Origin: Pseudomonadota bacterium | GTDB lineage: Bacteria; Desulfobacterota; Desulfobacteria; Desulfobacterales; JAHIVH01 | Assembly: GCA_018816735.1 (NCBI GenBank) | Contig: JAHIVH010000048.1 | Location: 1-39,812, forward strand | Direction: 5' to 3' | Length of the DNA: 39,812 nt | Shown here: positions 17,347-26,720 of the stretch, in pieces | Position numbering within the stretch: position 1 is the stretch's first letter | Layout: each line of letters starts with the position of its first letter | Made by a program: the position numbers and the translations under genes | Notes under the pieces: model-generated | What the model saw: only the letters and a program-made list of their open reading frames with translations | Database searches by the model: none | Told to the model about the DNA's origin: nothing

Positions 17347-20070
17347 ATGAAAATGCCTCTATTCAAGACAAACAGTATTTCTACCAAGCTGATTATTTTG
17401 AATATCCTGATTTTATCTACATTCGGAAGCGTTATTATCACAAATCTTGTCCTCTCCCATCAGACAAAAAACAAAGTGATTTCGATTGTTGATCAGGACG
17501 TGCCTTTAATCATCAAAAATGCGGGGCTTACCAGAAAATTGAGTCATGCATTGACCGATATCCATTTCATGGTCAGTACATTTATCGTTTATCCGAAACA
17601 TTTGGATACTTATTCAGCCATTCTGATCGATTCGCTTGAAGAAAGCATATGGTATGCCCATAAAGACGACCATGAAATCAGTTCCGCCATTTACCTGTTT
17701 TCTGAAACGGTTAAAACGATCGTAAGCCAATGTTCTGCTATCCGGAACCTTATCGCAGAAGACAAAACAATTGAAGATAAATTGATCTTGTCGATTTCAG
17801 AACTTGAAAAAACAGTCACAGACATGATGATTCATGGACAATTGGAAGGAAAGGACTATGAGGTATATTCATTGGATCAGGTAAGCACGATATTGCCGGA
17901 CCTGTTGAATCTTGTTTTGCAGATCAAGATGCTTTTGCTTGCGGCCCATCAGAGTTTCACCCATCAGGGCATAATGGAACTGGATAACGAATCAGCCGTT
18001 CTATATAAACTACATGAGTTTGAGTCTGACCTTGCCGTCATTTCAACTGCAGGGGAGAAAATAGCCACTATCGGAAAAACCATTTATGAAAATGTCAATT
18101 TGTATAAAAATGGCATTCGGAAGCTCTATAATGAACTTCGAATACTCCAGAATCAAACAAAAACCTTAGAGAATACCCAGGCTCAGGTAATGACCATCAT
18201 TTCAAACGCGGATAGGAATATTACAAAGGAAATTGCGTCATTAAGGGAAATGGTCATCGTAAACTTGCAATCTGCATATACACAGACATTTTTTTTATCC
18301 TTCATCGGTCTTGCTATCATGATAGGTGTGGGATTTTTAGGCGTTAGAATTGTGAAACCGATCCAGGAACTGACCATTTCCGCAAAACAAATGGCAGAAG
18401 GAAATCTTGAACGAGAAATCAATATTAAAGGTTCTGACGAATCAGGCCAGCTCGCCAGAAGTTTCTTAAAAATGCGGGATGCGATCAAAGAAAAGATGGA
18501 AGATCTGGCAGGAAAAAACAAGGAATTGAATCAAGAACTCATCGAACGGAGAAAAATAGAAGATGAATTGCGTCAATTTGAAAGAATAGTTTCCACCTCC
18601 AAAGATCTGATGACTCTGGTAAACACAAAATATATCTTTCAGGCAGTTAACGATGCATTCCTGATATCTTACCACAAAAAACAAAAAGACATCGTAGGAC
18701 ATTCCATACCAGAAATATTGGGTGAGGAAATTTTTCAGGAAAAAATCAAACCCCATCTGGACAGGTGCCTCAAAGGTGAAGAAAACAATCTTCAGGGCTG
18801 GTTCTACTTTCCGGAATTCGGCAGAAAATTCATGGACATAAACCATTATCCCTATGTTGATAAAGATGGGAAAGTGACCGGTATTGTAGTCAACGCGCGT
18901 GATCTCACCCGACTGAAAAACCTGGAAGCACAACTGATACAGGCCCAGAAAATGCAGGCGATCGGCACTCTGGCAGGAGGTATCGCCCATGACTTTAATA
19001 ATATTTTGAGTGCAATCATTGGATATACAGAACTTGCACAACTCGATTCTCCAATGCTGCCAAAACTGAATTCTCATTTGGCTGAAGTATTAAAAGCGGC
19101 CGGAAGAGCGAAAGACTTGGTTTATCAAATATTAACATTCAGCCGTCAGGATGAAATTCAGAAAAAACCACTGAATGTGGGCCCTATCCTCAACGAAGCC
19201 ATGAAAATGATCAGGGCATCGATACCGGCAACGATTGATATCCGTACGCATATCGGCAATGAAACAGGTATTGTTTTGGCAGATTCCACCCAGATACATC
19301 AGATTGTAATAAACCTTTGTACCAATGCAGCCCATGCCATGCGGGAAAAAGGCGGTATTCTTGAAGTCTCACTTGAAAATGAAGATGTTTCAAAACAAAT
19401 CCTTCAAAAGTTAACCGGGCTTCTGCCCGGCCCGTATTTAAAACTGACTGTCTCGGATACAGGTACAGGCATTGAAGAATCAGTCCAGGAAAGAATCTTT
19501 GAACCTTACTATACGACAAAAGAAAAAGGCGTCGGCACGGGTTTAGGCCTTGCCGCTGTTCATGGAATTATTCAGAATTATGGTGGAAAAATCGATGTGC
19601 AGTCACAATTAGGAAAAGGGACATCCATTCAGGTATATTTACCGAGAACTGACTTGGAAGAAGTTAAACCCAAATCCATTAATAAACAGTTGATAAAGGG
19701 GGATGCCAAAATACTTCTAATTGATGATGAAGATGCACTTGTCAATATGGGGAAGCACATGCTTGAACGTCTGGGATATCGCGTCACGATTAAAACCCGT
19801 TCAGCTGAGGCATTTGAATTATTTCAGTCCTCCCCAGACCAATTTGATCTGGTGATAACAGATCAAACGATGCCCCATATGACCGGAGAAGAACTGGCAA
19901 TAAAAATGATGCGCGTCCGTCCGGACATCCCCATTATTCTATGCACTGGATTCAGTGAGCGAATCAATGAAATTCAGGCAAAAACTTTAGGCATTCGGGA
20001 ATTTATCATGAAACCAATAGACATCCAAAAACTGTCGAAAGTTATTCAAAACGTCCTTGAAAAAAAATAA
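17347..20070 (+). CDS. Membrane hybrid sensor histidine kinase with receiver domain
   Basis: 907 residues. Membrane segment 1 (about 12-35) and segment 2 (about 313-335) flank a helical periplasmic sensor of about 275 residues without a named family. Then come HAMP (about 335-390, KPIQELTISAKQMAEGNLE), a PAS domain (about 408-520), HisKA with the phosphoacceptor His548 in GGIAHDFNN, and HATPase_c with NLCTNAAHAM, DTGTGI and GTGLGLA. A C-terminal receiver carries Asp839 (VITDQTMP) and the LysPro in FIMKPID. AGGAG lies eight bases before the ATG. No separate response regulator with a DNA-binding or enzymatic output is next to it, so the phosphate must pass to a partner elsewhere. The preceding periplasmic binding protein is the natural candidate for its input. 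Confidence 0.93.
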   Translation: MKMPLFKTNSISTKLIILNILILSTFGSVIITNLVLSHQTKNKVISIVDQDVPLIIKNAGLTRKLSHALTDIHFMVSTFIVYPKHLDTYSAILIDSLEESIWYAHKDDHEISSAIYLFSETVKTIVSQCSAIRNLIAEDKTIEDKLILSISELEKTVTDMMIHGQLEGKDYEVYSLDQVSTILPDLLNLVLQIKMLLLAAHQSFTHQGIMELDNESAVLYKLHEFESDLAVISTAGEKIATIGKTIYENVNLYKNGIRKLYNELRILQNQTKTLENTQAQVMTIISNADRNITKEIASLREMVIVNLQSAYTQTFFLSFIGLAIMIGVGFLGVRIVKPIQELTISAKQMAEGNLEREINIKGSDESGQLARSFLKMRDAIKEKMEDLAGKNKELNQELIERRKIEDELRQFERIVSTSKDLMTLVNTKYIFQAVNDAFLISYHKKQKDIVGHSIPEILGEEIFQEKIKPHLDRCLKGEENNLQGWFYFPEFGRKFMDINHYPYVDKDGKVTGIVVNARDLTRLKNLEAQLIQAQKMQAIGTLAGGIAHDFNNILSAIIGYTELAQLDSPMLPKLNSHLAEVLKAAGRAKDLVYQILTFSRQDEIQKKPLNVGPILNEAMKMIRASIPATIDIRTHIGNETGIVLADSTQIHQIVINLCTNAAHAMREKGGILEVSLENEDVSKQILQKLTGLLPGPYLKLTVSDTGTGIEESVQERIFEPYYTTKEKGVGTGLGLAAVHGIIQNYGGKIDVQSQLGKGTSIQVYLPRTDLEEVKPKSINKQLIKGDAKILLIDDEDALVNMGKHMLERLGYRVTIKTRSAEAFELFQSSPDQFDLVITDQTMPHMTGEELAIKMMRVRPDIPIILCTGFSERINEIQAKTLGIREFIMKPIDIQKLSKVIQNVLEKK

Positions 20071-20088
20071 TTGTATCGTCACGACCGT

Positions 20089-20775
20089 TCATTGGTCCCT
20101 GTAACGATTGACGCAATGCTTGCAGGGAGAATAGCCGTTTTTAAACGCATCAATCATGCTATGGAAAATCACTTTGTTTTTTCCCCTGATATTTTTTGAA
20201 AATTTACATTTTACATCGTGAAATCTCATGGACTGGGCGTTCCCAAAAAACAAACCCTCGCTTTTTTTCCAGATTGGCCAAATGCCTTTATTTTGATCTA
20301 TGGCTGCCTTTTGTGTCTTTAACAGATCGTCTGCATGCATGATATTGGGTTTATGATACAATACCCAGGCATATCCTTTTTCTACCATTAAACGATTTAC
20401 AAACCGGCCGTCTTCAAGAAAGACATATGCCAGTGTTCTGCCATACTGATCCTGATGTTCCTGATCAAACTCCAGACGCACTTTTTTATGAAGCACCAGG
20501 TTTTGATTTTCTTTTCTGGCTTCATTTCCAAACGGTTCTTCCTTATTTTTTTTATGACGGATTTCAGGAGCATTAATGCCTAAATATCTGATGGTCAGGC
20601 CGTTTTCAAGAACAATGGTATCTCCATCAAAAACGGTTTGGACCTGATACCATTCTGCAGCATGAGTCGACATGAGAAACAGACAACCCGTGGTCAGACT
20701 AAAAAAAAATATCAGAAACAGTGTTCTTCTTTTGAGTAGAACGGATGAAAAAAATTTTAGGATTTGAGATGACAT
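20089..20775 (-). CDS. Secreted staphylococcal-nuclease-like protein with C-terminal zinc-site-like tail
   Basis: 228 residues. An N-terminal membrane or signal segment (TLFLIFFFSLTTGCLFL) precedes an SNase domain (about 41-175). The catalytic set is complete by position: Asp50 and Asp52 in VFDGDT, Arg63 and Glu71 in IRYLGINAPE, and Arg113 in YGRTLAYV. It should be a calcium-dependent phosphodiesterase cutting DNA or RNA outside the cytoplasm. The tail (about 183-222) has MRFHDVKC and then GYSPCKHC (His186, Cys190, Cys218, Cys221), resembling the zinc site of the Ada metal-binding family. The start overlaps the end of the radical SAM gene by 19 bases, implying co-translation. It is convergent with the hybrid kinase gene, 18 bases apart, with no visible terminator. 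Confidence 0.88.
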   Translation of the reverse strand: MSSQILKFFSSVLLKRRTLFLIFFFSLTTGCLFLMSTHAAEWYQVQTVFDGDTIVLENGLTIRYLGINAPEIRHKKNKEEPFGNEARKENQNLVLHKKVRLEFDQEHQDQYGRTLAYVFLEDGRFVNRLMVEKGYAWVLYHKPNIMHADDLLKTQKAAIDQNKGIWPIWKKSEGLFFGNAQSMRFHDVKCKFSKNIRGKNKVIFHSMIDAFKNGYSPCKHCVNRYRDQ

Positions 20776-21854
20776 ATTTTCTGAACCCGTCTATCGAGCA
20801 TATGCCCCAGCCCTCCAAAGGATGTTGGCAGGAATCCCATGCACGTATTCCAGACTTCATCATCTTCCATGCAGAAATACACAAGGACGTCCGGTGCAAA
20901 TTTTCGAATGGCGTCAATGATGACTTTATAAATTCGCATGCGAAGGGGCTTAAAGTAGCGCATTTTTCCATCCAGGCCGGTAACAAACTCTCCATAAAGA
21001 ATGCGGGACTGAGGGAAACGTCGTTCAATAATATGATAAATGGATGGCATATACCGAAATGATCCGATACTGATATAGGTGATGTTTTCTTTTGAAACCG
21101 CATCAAATAGATCTTTTACAACTTTTTGATAGTCACTCTCACATCCTTCATAGATAAACACAGGATCAAAATGAAAGGCAAGCGGATATCCCATCTGTTC
21201 ACACGTTCGGGCAGCAGAGAGCCGTGCCTGTAATGACGATGTTTTTCTTTCTTCACTCCGGATAATAGCAGGGGTGTTCAACGACCACGAAAGAATCGTT
21301 TTTCTCTTGTGATCAAACGATCCCATTTTGGCCACATGCGTTGTCTTTGTTTTCAGCTCAAGAACAGCTCTTTCCTGGGCGGCAAACATGGGGACAAGCA
21401 TTTCTGATGTATCTGTCCACACTTCCCAGATCAGGCTGTCGGTAAATTCACCGGTGCCTATCCTTGAAATGGTTTCTTTTTCGAACAATTCTCTGAGTTC
21501 TGTTTTAAGCGCATCATGATTGACAAAATACTGGAGCACAGGTGGATGAAAGTAGGCCTGAAGAATACAATACGAACAGTCCATCGTACAGAAGGTGCCG
21601 ATATGGAGAATCTGATAGTCGCAGCAGGTGTAGTTATGGGTTCCGGGACATTTTCTGATAAACGGCCCTTTGTTTTCCGTCAGAAACAGAACCTGTTTTC
21701 CTGCGGATACGGGATCAGCTTGATCTGAAACAATCTGGTAAATGTGTTGCGAATTCGGAACCGTTTCAAAAGGGATGCTAAGACAGGATGTTATTTTTTT
21801 GACCACAGGCGAATCCGATACTGCCTGGTCAATATATATTTTGGAAATCGGCAA
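20757..21854 (-). CDS. Spore photoproduct lyase-like radical SAM protein
   Basis: 365 residues from a TTG start (21854-21852), with AGGGA about eight bases upstream and no ATG available in frame before a stop. The radical-SAM cluster is Cys89-x3-Cys93-x2-Cys96 in TFCTMDCSYC, followed by ILQAYF exactly as in spore photoproduct lyases, and preceded by RKCPGTHNYTCCDY. Other family signs are GTGEFTDSL, the LELKTKT stretch and SWSLNT. In spore formers SplB repairs the thymine dimer of UV-damaged spore DNA. Here there is no other sporulation gene, so the true substrate may differ. It is flanked by a ParB-like gene and overlaps a secreted nuclease. DNA repair is a reasonable but unproven assignment. 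Confidence 0.87.
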   Translation of the reverse strand: MPISKIYIDQAVSDSPVVKKITSCLSIPFETVPNSQHIYQIVSDQADPVSAGKQVLFLTENKGPFIRKCPGTHNYTCCDYQILHIGTFCTMDCSYCILQAYFHPPVLQYFVNHDALKTELRELFEKETISRIGTGEFTDSLIWEVWTDTSEMLVPMFAAQERAVLELKTKTTHVAKMGSFDHKRKTILSWSLNTPAIIRSEERKTSSLQARLSAARTCEQMGYPLAFHFDPVFIYEGCESDYQKVVKDLFDAVSKENITYISIGSFRYMPSIYHIIERRFPQSRILYGEFVTGLDGKMRYFKPLRMRIYKVIIDAIRKFAPDVLVYFCMEDDEVWNTCMGFLPTSFGGLGHMLDRRVQKICHLKS

Positions 21855-21874
21855 TTTGAAAATTCCCTGAAGAC

Positions 21875-21895
21875 AATATCACCAGTTGTGATATT
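21875..21895 (-). other. Hairpin between the parB-like and radical SAM genes
   Basis: AATATCAC (21875-21882) and GTGATATT (21888-21895) form a perfect 8-bp stem with loop CAGTT, starting immediately after the parB-like stop codon. No U-tract follows on the minus strand. It may dampen read-through or stabilise the upstream mRNA rather than end the operon. Confidence 0.5.
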
Positions 21896-22864
21896 TCAAT
21901 AAAAATCCTTGTCAACCAGTTTTTTTGTGATGGGATGACGGATCAGTTGGTCAAACGATTCCTTCTGTTCTATCAGTTCAGCCAAAGAACTGAAATTCAT
22001 GGTCAGACTGAATACAGAGCCTTCAAAATACCTGGGTGGAGAGACTTTGGTATTTGGATTCAATTTCAGTTCTTTGACAAGCTGAATAAAACGTTCTTCT
22101 GTCCCGGTCAGTGACGGGTACCGTCTTTTTTTTAAATAGATTCTGATTTTACCTGCTTTTTGATTGCCTTCAAGATCATTGTTTTGAATAATAGCCTTCA
22201 AATCAGGTTCATTTAAAAACTCCTGAACGGAAATATTTTCCCTTCTTGATATTTCGGCAATCAAAGTGAGAAATTCCCTCTGTTTGCTGAGGCTCAGCTT
22301 CAAAGTGTCCAAGTAAATGGCTATGGCAGTTAAATCGCTTTCAGGATAGCCAACCAGCTCAGATGCAATTGAAAAATCGAGCTGTTCTTTGAGAATGATT
22401 GTTTTAATCTGCTCAGGCAGGGAATTCAGGGATTGAATTTTATGAATCAGCCGTCTGTTCTTGCCCAATTTTAAAAATGTTTCGACAAGGGTGTAAAATG
22501 GTTCGGCCCCCGTGGTCAGATTGGCAAGTTTATCAACAGCTCTCGCGTTCTCGATCATATTCAATTCACGCTGTGTGGTGTTATCAGAGATAGAGAACTT
22601 GAGACAATCCAGGGGTGAAATATCGGGATGCAAGATGCGGGCGCTTAACCGATTCTCCCCTGTTCTTGCAAGCGCTTCTGTGCGCCGGAATCCGCTGACA
22701 ATAATGAAGGCATGGCCCTTACGCATCAAAAGCGGCCGGTTCAAGAGCCCGATTGACTGAATGGAATGGATCAGGTCATCATCAACATCTGCAGTGGTGA
22801 TTTTATAGAAATCATCGGTTTGATCAATATCTGAAATATTGATATCTGCTTCAGTGTAATTCAT
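21896..22864 (-). CDS. ParB/Spo0J-family nuclease-like domain protein
   Basis: 322 residues. The N-terminal ParB-like (sulfiredoxin-fold) domain covers about 8-110: NISDIDQTDDFYKIT, then DLIHSIQSIGLLNRPLLM, then the box FIIVSGFRRTEAL, which matches the GxRR CTP/nucleotide-binding motif of ParB. A helical middle (RRLIHKIQSLNSLPEQI, SIASELVGYPESDL) is placed like the KorB/ParB helix-turn-helix domain. No parA gene is adjacent, so it is not an obvious chromosome-partition cassette. It starts 12 bases after purC with no evident ribosome site. The function is unknown; a DNA-binding regulator is the likeliest alternative. Confidence 0.75.
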   Translation of the reverse strand: MNYTEADINISDIDQTDDFYKITTADVDDDLIHSIQSIGLLNRPLLMRKGHAFIIVSGFRRTEALARTGENRLSARILHPDISPLDCLKFSISDNTTQRELNMIENARAVDKLANLTTGAEPFYTLVETFLKLGKNRRLIHKIQSLNSLPEQIKTIILKEQLDFSIASELVGYPESDLTAIAIYLDTLKLSLSKQREFLTLIAEISRRENISVQEFLNEPDLKAIIQNNDLEGNQKAGKIRIYLKKRRYPSLTGTEERFIQLVKELKLNPNTKVSPPRYFEGSVFSLTMNFSSLAELIEQKESFDQLIRHPITKKLVDKDFY

Positions 22865-22876
22865 ATCAACATAGAA

Positions 22877-23755
22877 TCATCGGGTGAGAAGCTCCAGTGC
22901 TTCCAGATATTTTCTGGAAGTATTTTCTATCACCTCTTCAGGTAAAGTCGGGCCCGGTGGGGTTTTATTCCACTTGATAGACAGCAGGTAATCTCTCACG
23001 TATTGTTTGTCAAAACTGTTCTGTGATCCTCCAGGCTTGTAGGTGTTTTTTGGCCAGAATCTGGATGAATCAGGTGTCAACACTTCATCGATCAGAATCA
23101 TTTCCTCACCGATCATGCCAAACTCGAATTTGGTGTCCGCAATGATAATGCCAGCCTGATCAGCGATCCAAAGACCTTTTCTGTAGATGGCCAGAGTCAG
23201 GTCTCTCGCTTTTTGCGCGCGGTCTTTTCCCACTATTTTTACAGCAGTCGGAAAATCAATGTTGATATCGTGCTTTCCCTGTTCTTCCTTGGTTGATGGG
23301 GTAAAAATAGGTTCCGGCAGCTTGTCTGACTCTTTTAAACCTTCTGGAAGTTTAATTCCGCAAACCGTTTTGTTCTCTTTATAGGAATTCCATCCTGATC
23401 CTGAAATATATCCCCTGACCACACATTCGATGGGCAAGGGTTCCGCTTTTTTGACCAGCATGCTGCGATCTTTGAGAACATCTTTATAAGGTTTGCATAT
23501 TTCGGGAAATTCATCCACGTCACCTGTGATAAGATGATTATTGACGAGCGGCTTCATCACATCAAACCAGAACAAGGAAATCCGCGTCAATACTTTTCCC
23601 TTTTCAGGGATCGGATCGGGCATGATCACATCAAACGCTGACAACCGGTCTGTGGCGACCATCAAAAAACAATCGCCCAGATCATAAATGTCTCTAACCT
23701 TACCCTTTTTAACCAGCTTAAGACCTGGAAGGTCTGTTTCATATACAATTGTCAT
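22877..23755 (-). CDS. purC: Phosphoribosylaminoimidazole-succinocarboxamide synthase
   Basis: 292 residues, the longer form of SAICAR synthetase. It joins aspartate to CAIR with ATP in purine synthesis. Recognised segments are [15 protein letters not shown] at the start, [20 protein letters not shown], the [14 protein letters not shown] motif, [13 protein letters not shown], and the DTKFEFGM and [14 protein letters not shown] signatures. The ribosome site AAGGA overlaps the stop of the upstream gene, which ends two bases before this start, so the two are probably translationally coupled. A housekeeping purine gene lying inside an MglA/PATAN regulatory operon is unusual and suggests shared transcription rather than shared function. 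Confidence 0.96.
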   Translation of the reverse strand: MTIVYETDLPGLKLVKKGKVRDIYDLGDCFLMVATDRLSAFDVIMPDPIPEKGKVLTRISLFWFDVMKPLVNNHLITGDVDEFPEICKPYKDVLKDRSMLVKKAEPLPIECVVRGYISGSGWNSYKENKTVCGIKLPEGLKESDKLPEPIFTPSTKEEQGKHDINIDFPTAVKIVGKDRAQKARDLTLAIYRKGLWIADQAGIIIADTKFEFGMIGEEMILIDEVLTPDSSRFWPKNTYKPGGSQNSFDKQYVRDYLLSIKWNKTPPGPTLPEEVIENTSRKYLEALELLTR

Positions 23756-23757
23756 TT

Positions 23758-24960
23758 CTAATCCTTCTTTTGGGGTGTTTCAATATCCGTTTTCTTTGTA
23801 TTTTTCTTGATATAGCTAATCGCGATATTGGTTGTGATCGAAATGCAGGACACCATATTGTCAATAATATTCTTGAATGTCTCAGAAAGTCTGTTGAATT
23901 CATTATGCAGCATTTCAAGATTCAGGGGTTCCGTTTTAAAATCATCTGAATGATAATAGGTGATTCCTTCATGGTCGTATCCAAAATCAAGGAATGACAG
24001 CTGGCCGATAAAATCACTTTCTTCAAGCAACATGAGGGGCACAATGCCATTTTCCGTTTTGGCGACAATATAGACTTCTCCACTGGTTATGGTAAAAAGA
24101 CTTTTTTGAAACGCTTCATGATCGACTTCTGTTCGTTTCTCCTTGTCGAAATTGTCCTTCAGCATGTCTGTTATGCTTTGATCGGCAGCGCTGTTTGTAA
24201 CGGATTTCAACCGTTTATCAAGGCTCAGAATCACATCTTTCATCTTTGCTGTAAGCATGGTAAATTCTTTGGAAAGGAGCTGGGAATCGAGGACACCCAG
24301 TTGAACTTCACCCACGGCTTTTGCCGTCGCACTTCTGGCGGCTCCCTGCATGAGAAACGTGGAAATGCTGCCGATGAATGCACCTGTCCCCAACTGAAGA
24401 ATCGTCACCGGGCCGTTTGGTGTCTGTTTTTCTATTTCAACAATGCCTTCAAGAATAACCCATATCCAGCCGCCATGTTTTCCTTGTTCAACGATTGCAT
24501 TGCCATTGTCATAGGTATCTTCATCCACAACATACATGTAATCGATCAGAGGTCCCCGGATGACAGGAACGCCGGCTTTCCTGTTATCCGTACCAGTTGC
24601 CGCCGCTAATTGTTCCGGGCCCAGTTTCGGGGTTTTGCCATCATCCAACATTCTCAACCCGTTTAAAATAATTTCCATACGGTTTTCCTTGATTATATTG
24701 GCCCTGTTCACGGGCTCAACAATAAATTCAAAGGCCCCTTCCACCCATCCGAAAAGAGAATAGACCGCTTCAATGCCTTCCTGGGAACCTGCTTCGGCAT
24801 CAACCATTTTCCCGTCTACAAAATAAATAGCTCCAGGTTTTTCCACGTACTTATTCATAATTTTGAGTACACCGGTACTCCCATTGGTACCGATCAACTG
24901 CATGAGATCTCCTAGTGTGATAAACTTCAGACTTCCTGTTATTCCAATGTTACTGTTCAT
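23758..24960 (-). CDS. DUF4388 (PATAN) protein with cyclic-nucleotide-binding-like domain
   Basis: 400 residues. Residues about 5-90 are a DUF4388/PATAN domain ([41 protein letters not shown]), an adaptor found in regulators of surface behaviour. Residues about 140-260 look like a cNMP-binding beta-barrel ([56 protein letters not shown]). In the phosphate-binding cassette the Arg (AARSAT) is kept, but the Glu of the usual GE motif is Ser (IGS), so cAMP/cGMP binding may be lost or changed. A helical C-terminus follows. It is 54 bases downstream of the MglA-like gene. It is cytoplasmic, probably an MglA-linked signalling adaptor (inference). Confidence 0.82.
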   Translation of the reverse strand: MNSNIGITGSLKFITLGDLMQLIGTNGSTGVLKIMNKYVEKPGAIYFVDGKMVDAEAGSQEGIEAVYSLFGWVEGAFEFIVEPVNRANIIKENRMEIILNGLRMLDDGKTPKLGPEQLAAATGTDNRKAGVPVIRGPLIDYMYVVDEDTYDNGNAIVEQGKHGGWIWVILEGIVEIEKQTPNGPVTILQLGTGAFIGSISTFLMQGAARSATAKAVGEVQLGVLDSQLLSKEFTMLTAKMKDVILSLDKRLKSVTNSAADQSITDMLKDNFDKEKRTEVDHEAFQKSLFTITSGEVYIVAKTENGIVPLMLLEESDFIGQLSFLDFGYDHEGITYYHSDDFKTEPLNLEMLHNEFNRLSETFKNIIDNMVSCISITTNIAISYIKKNTKKTDIETPQKKD

Positions 24961-25014
24961 TTTTCAGCTTTTTTTTAGTTGTATATGGGTAAGAAAGTAA
25001 ACCATCCCTTAAGA

Positions 25015-25629
25015 TTAATCCGCCCACTTCAATTCTTTCTGCAAATTGATCAGGGTCAGTTTGAGACATTCCTGAAGTGTTTTTCCGACACCGTCGCCTT
25101 TGATAGCCGCACCAGGAAATGAAGGCACCTTCAGTTGTCTGTTCAAATCTTTTTCCATCTGCTCAATTGACATGATAGGCAGACCTTCATCAGCCAGGTC
25201 ACGTTTGTTGTATTGAAGCACAAGTGGAATTTTAGAAATACTCAAGCCATATTCTTTCAAATTCTGCTGAAGATCTTTTAATGACAATAAATTTTTTTCA
25301 CGCCTTACTTCAAGCGAATCTGCAACAAAAACAACGCCATCAACGCCTTTTAAAACAAGTTTTCGGGTTGAACTGTACTGGACCTGCCCAGGCACAGTAA
25401 ACAACTGCACCTTGACTTCACACCCTTTGATTTTTCCTATACCGATGGGAAGAAAGTCAAAAAACAGTGTCCGGTCTCCCTCTGTATTGATGGAAACCAT
25501 TTCGCCCTGAACCTGTTTTTTGAATTTATTATATATATAATCCAGATTGGTGGTTTTGCCGCATCGTCCAGGACCATAGTATACAATTTTGCATTCGATT
25601 TCACGTTTTTGCAGATTAAATATTGCCAT
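25015..25629 (-). CDS. MglA-like Ras-family small GTPase
   Basis: 204 residues, the usual MglA length. It has the P-loop GPGRCGKT at 19-26 followed by TNLDYIY, the switch region GDRTLFFDFLP, the QLFTVPGQVQYSSTR stretch (Walker-B/DxxG equivalent, degenerate as is typical of MglA), and NKRDL as the base-specificity motif. MglA GTPases set cell polarity and control motility machinery in Myxococcus and relatives, cycling with the GAP MglB, which is not present here. The flanking genes encode a TPR/PilZ-like protein upstream and a PATAN/cNMP-like protein downstream, giving a compact signalling unit. It is cytoplasmic and probably acts on polar localisation or surface motility (inference). Confidence 0.9.
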   Translation of the reverse strand: MAIFNLQKREIECKIVYYGPGRCGKTTNLDYIYNKFKKQVQGEMVSINTEGDRTLFFDFLPIGIGKIKGCEVKVQLFTVPGQVQYSSTRKLVLKGVDGVVFVADSLEVRREKNLLSLKDLQQNLKEYGLSISKIPLVLQYNKRDLADEGLPIMSIEQMEKDLNRQLKVPSFPGAAIKGDGVGKTLQECLKLTLINLQKELKWAD

Positions 25630-25703
25630 ATATCATTCTACCCCAGCACCACGTTAAAATGCATAGTTGATCATTTATCCTTCAGGTGTCACTTAGATCT
25701 AAG

Positions 25704-26615
25704 TTAAATATTGGTCACTTTAATATCCAGACAATAATCCCCTTTTTTGGGGCCTGAATCGATTTTTGTTGAAGCGGAAATGATGCCTGACCCTCTGAAA
25801 ATAGCTATTGGTGAGTAGAAATTGACATTGTTCAATTTTACACCGATTTTCAGGTTATCGATCAGTTCTTTTTCCTTGCTTGAAATAATGACGCTGATCA
25901 CATTACCGGCCTGAAAGCTGACATCGAGTTCTATTTCACTGCCACTTTTTACGCCTTTTTCAAGCGATATGCCCACGGAACTGATATCCAGAATTTCTTC
26001 AACAGCTTCGTCAGGCATCAGGACAGTTTCTGCCGATTCCTCAACTTTATCAAGGTCAAACGATTTACCTGACTTTTCAATGAGTCCCGCAAGAAAGCCC
26101 AGAACTTTTTCAAGCTGGACAGGGGAAAACAATGAGGAACTTTTCCATGCTCTGTACTCATCAACCGCCTTGTCGATGGAAACGAACTCGTAGTAGCATT
26201 TAATAATATTTTTTGCTGCGGCTATTCGTACATTCTCATCGCTCAGTAATTTTTTAAACTCTTCAATGGCCCGATGATATTGCCCGAACTTGGCAAGACT
26301 TATTGCTCCCTCCAAGGCCAGCGACGCCTTATCGGAATCTTTTGAGAACGTAAAAAGTTCTTTTATCAGATTCTGAGCTTTTTCGGACATCACAGGCGTT
26401 GTCGGGGCGCTTACGACCCTGAGATGACTGTCATCCAATGCCTTCATCTTTTTTTTGACTGAATCCAGCAAGCTTTTACTGTTTGGGATTTGAGCATTAT
26501 TTTCTATCAGCTGGGCAACCTTGTTGTATTTTTGCCTGGCTTCATTCAGCAGGCCCTGGCTTTTATACAATTCTGCTTCCTTAAGGGTTGCCTTTATCGT
26601 TTCCTTTAAACCCAT
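25704..26615 (-). CDS. TPR-like helical protein with degenerate PilZ-like C-terminal domain
   Basis: 303 residues. The first 190 are helical with TPR-like spacing (AELYKSQGLLNEARQKYNKV, QYHRAIEEFKKLLSDENV, SIDKAVDEYRAW). Residues about 200-303 read as a PilZ-type beta-barrel: EILDISSVGISLEKG matches the PilZ D-x-S-x-x-G box and ends in short strands (AIFRGSGIISAST, KGDYCLDIKV). The RxxxR arginines that contact c-di-GMP are not found before the barrel, so it may be a non-binding PilZ. It is the first gene of the minus-strand unit, about 70 bases from a sigma-70 promoter, and lies 74 bases before the MglA-like gene. It is plausibly an effector or adaptor of that GTPase. Confidence 0.65.
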   Translation of the reverse strand: MGLKETIKATLKEAELYKSQGLLNEARQKYNKVAQLIENNAQIPNSKSLLDSVKKKMKALDDSHLRVVSAPTTPVMSEKAQNLIKELFTFSKDSDKASLALEGAISLAKFGQYHRAIEEFKKLLSDENVRIAAAKNIIKCYYEFVSIDKAVDEYRAWKSSSLFSPVQLEKVLGFLAGLIEKSGKSFDLDKVEESAETVLMPDEAVEEILDISSVGISLEKGVKSGSEIELDVSFQAGNVISVIISSKEKELIDNLKIGVKLNNVNFYSPIAIFRGSGIISASTKIDSGPKKGDYCLDIKVTNI

Positions 26616-26692
26616 TCATACCTCATAATGGAAAAAGACCGAATTTAAATTGTTATAAAATTAACTTGTTTTTATAAAATAATTAATCTCTG

Positions 26693-26720
26693 ACTATAGA
26701 CTTTTTGGCAATTATGTCAA
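26693..26720 (-). promoter_or_regulatory. Sigma-70 promoter of the MglA/purC unit
   Basis: On the minus strand TTGACA (26720-26715), a 16-base spacer and TATAGT (26698-26693). It stands about 75 bases upstream of the TPR/PilZ-like start. A perfect 10-bp palindrome ATACATGTAT (26720-26729) abuts the -35 box and could be an operator. It lies in the 160-base gap behind uvrC. Confidence 0.7.
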
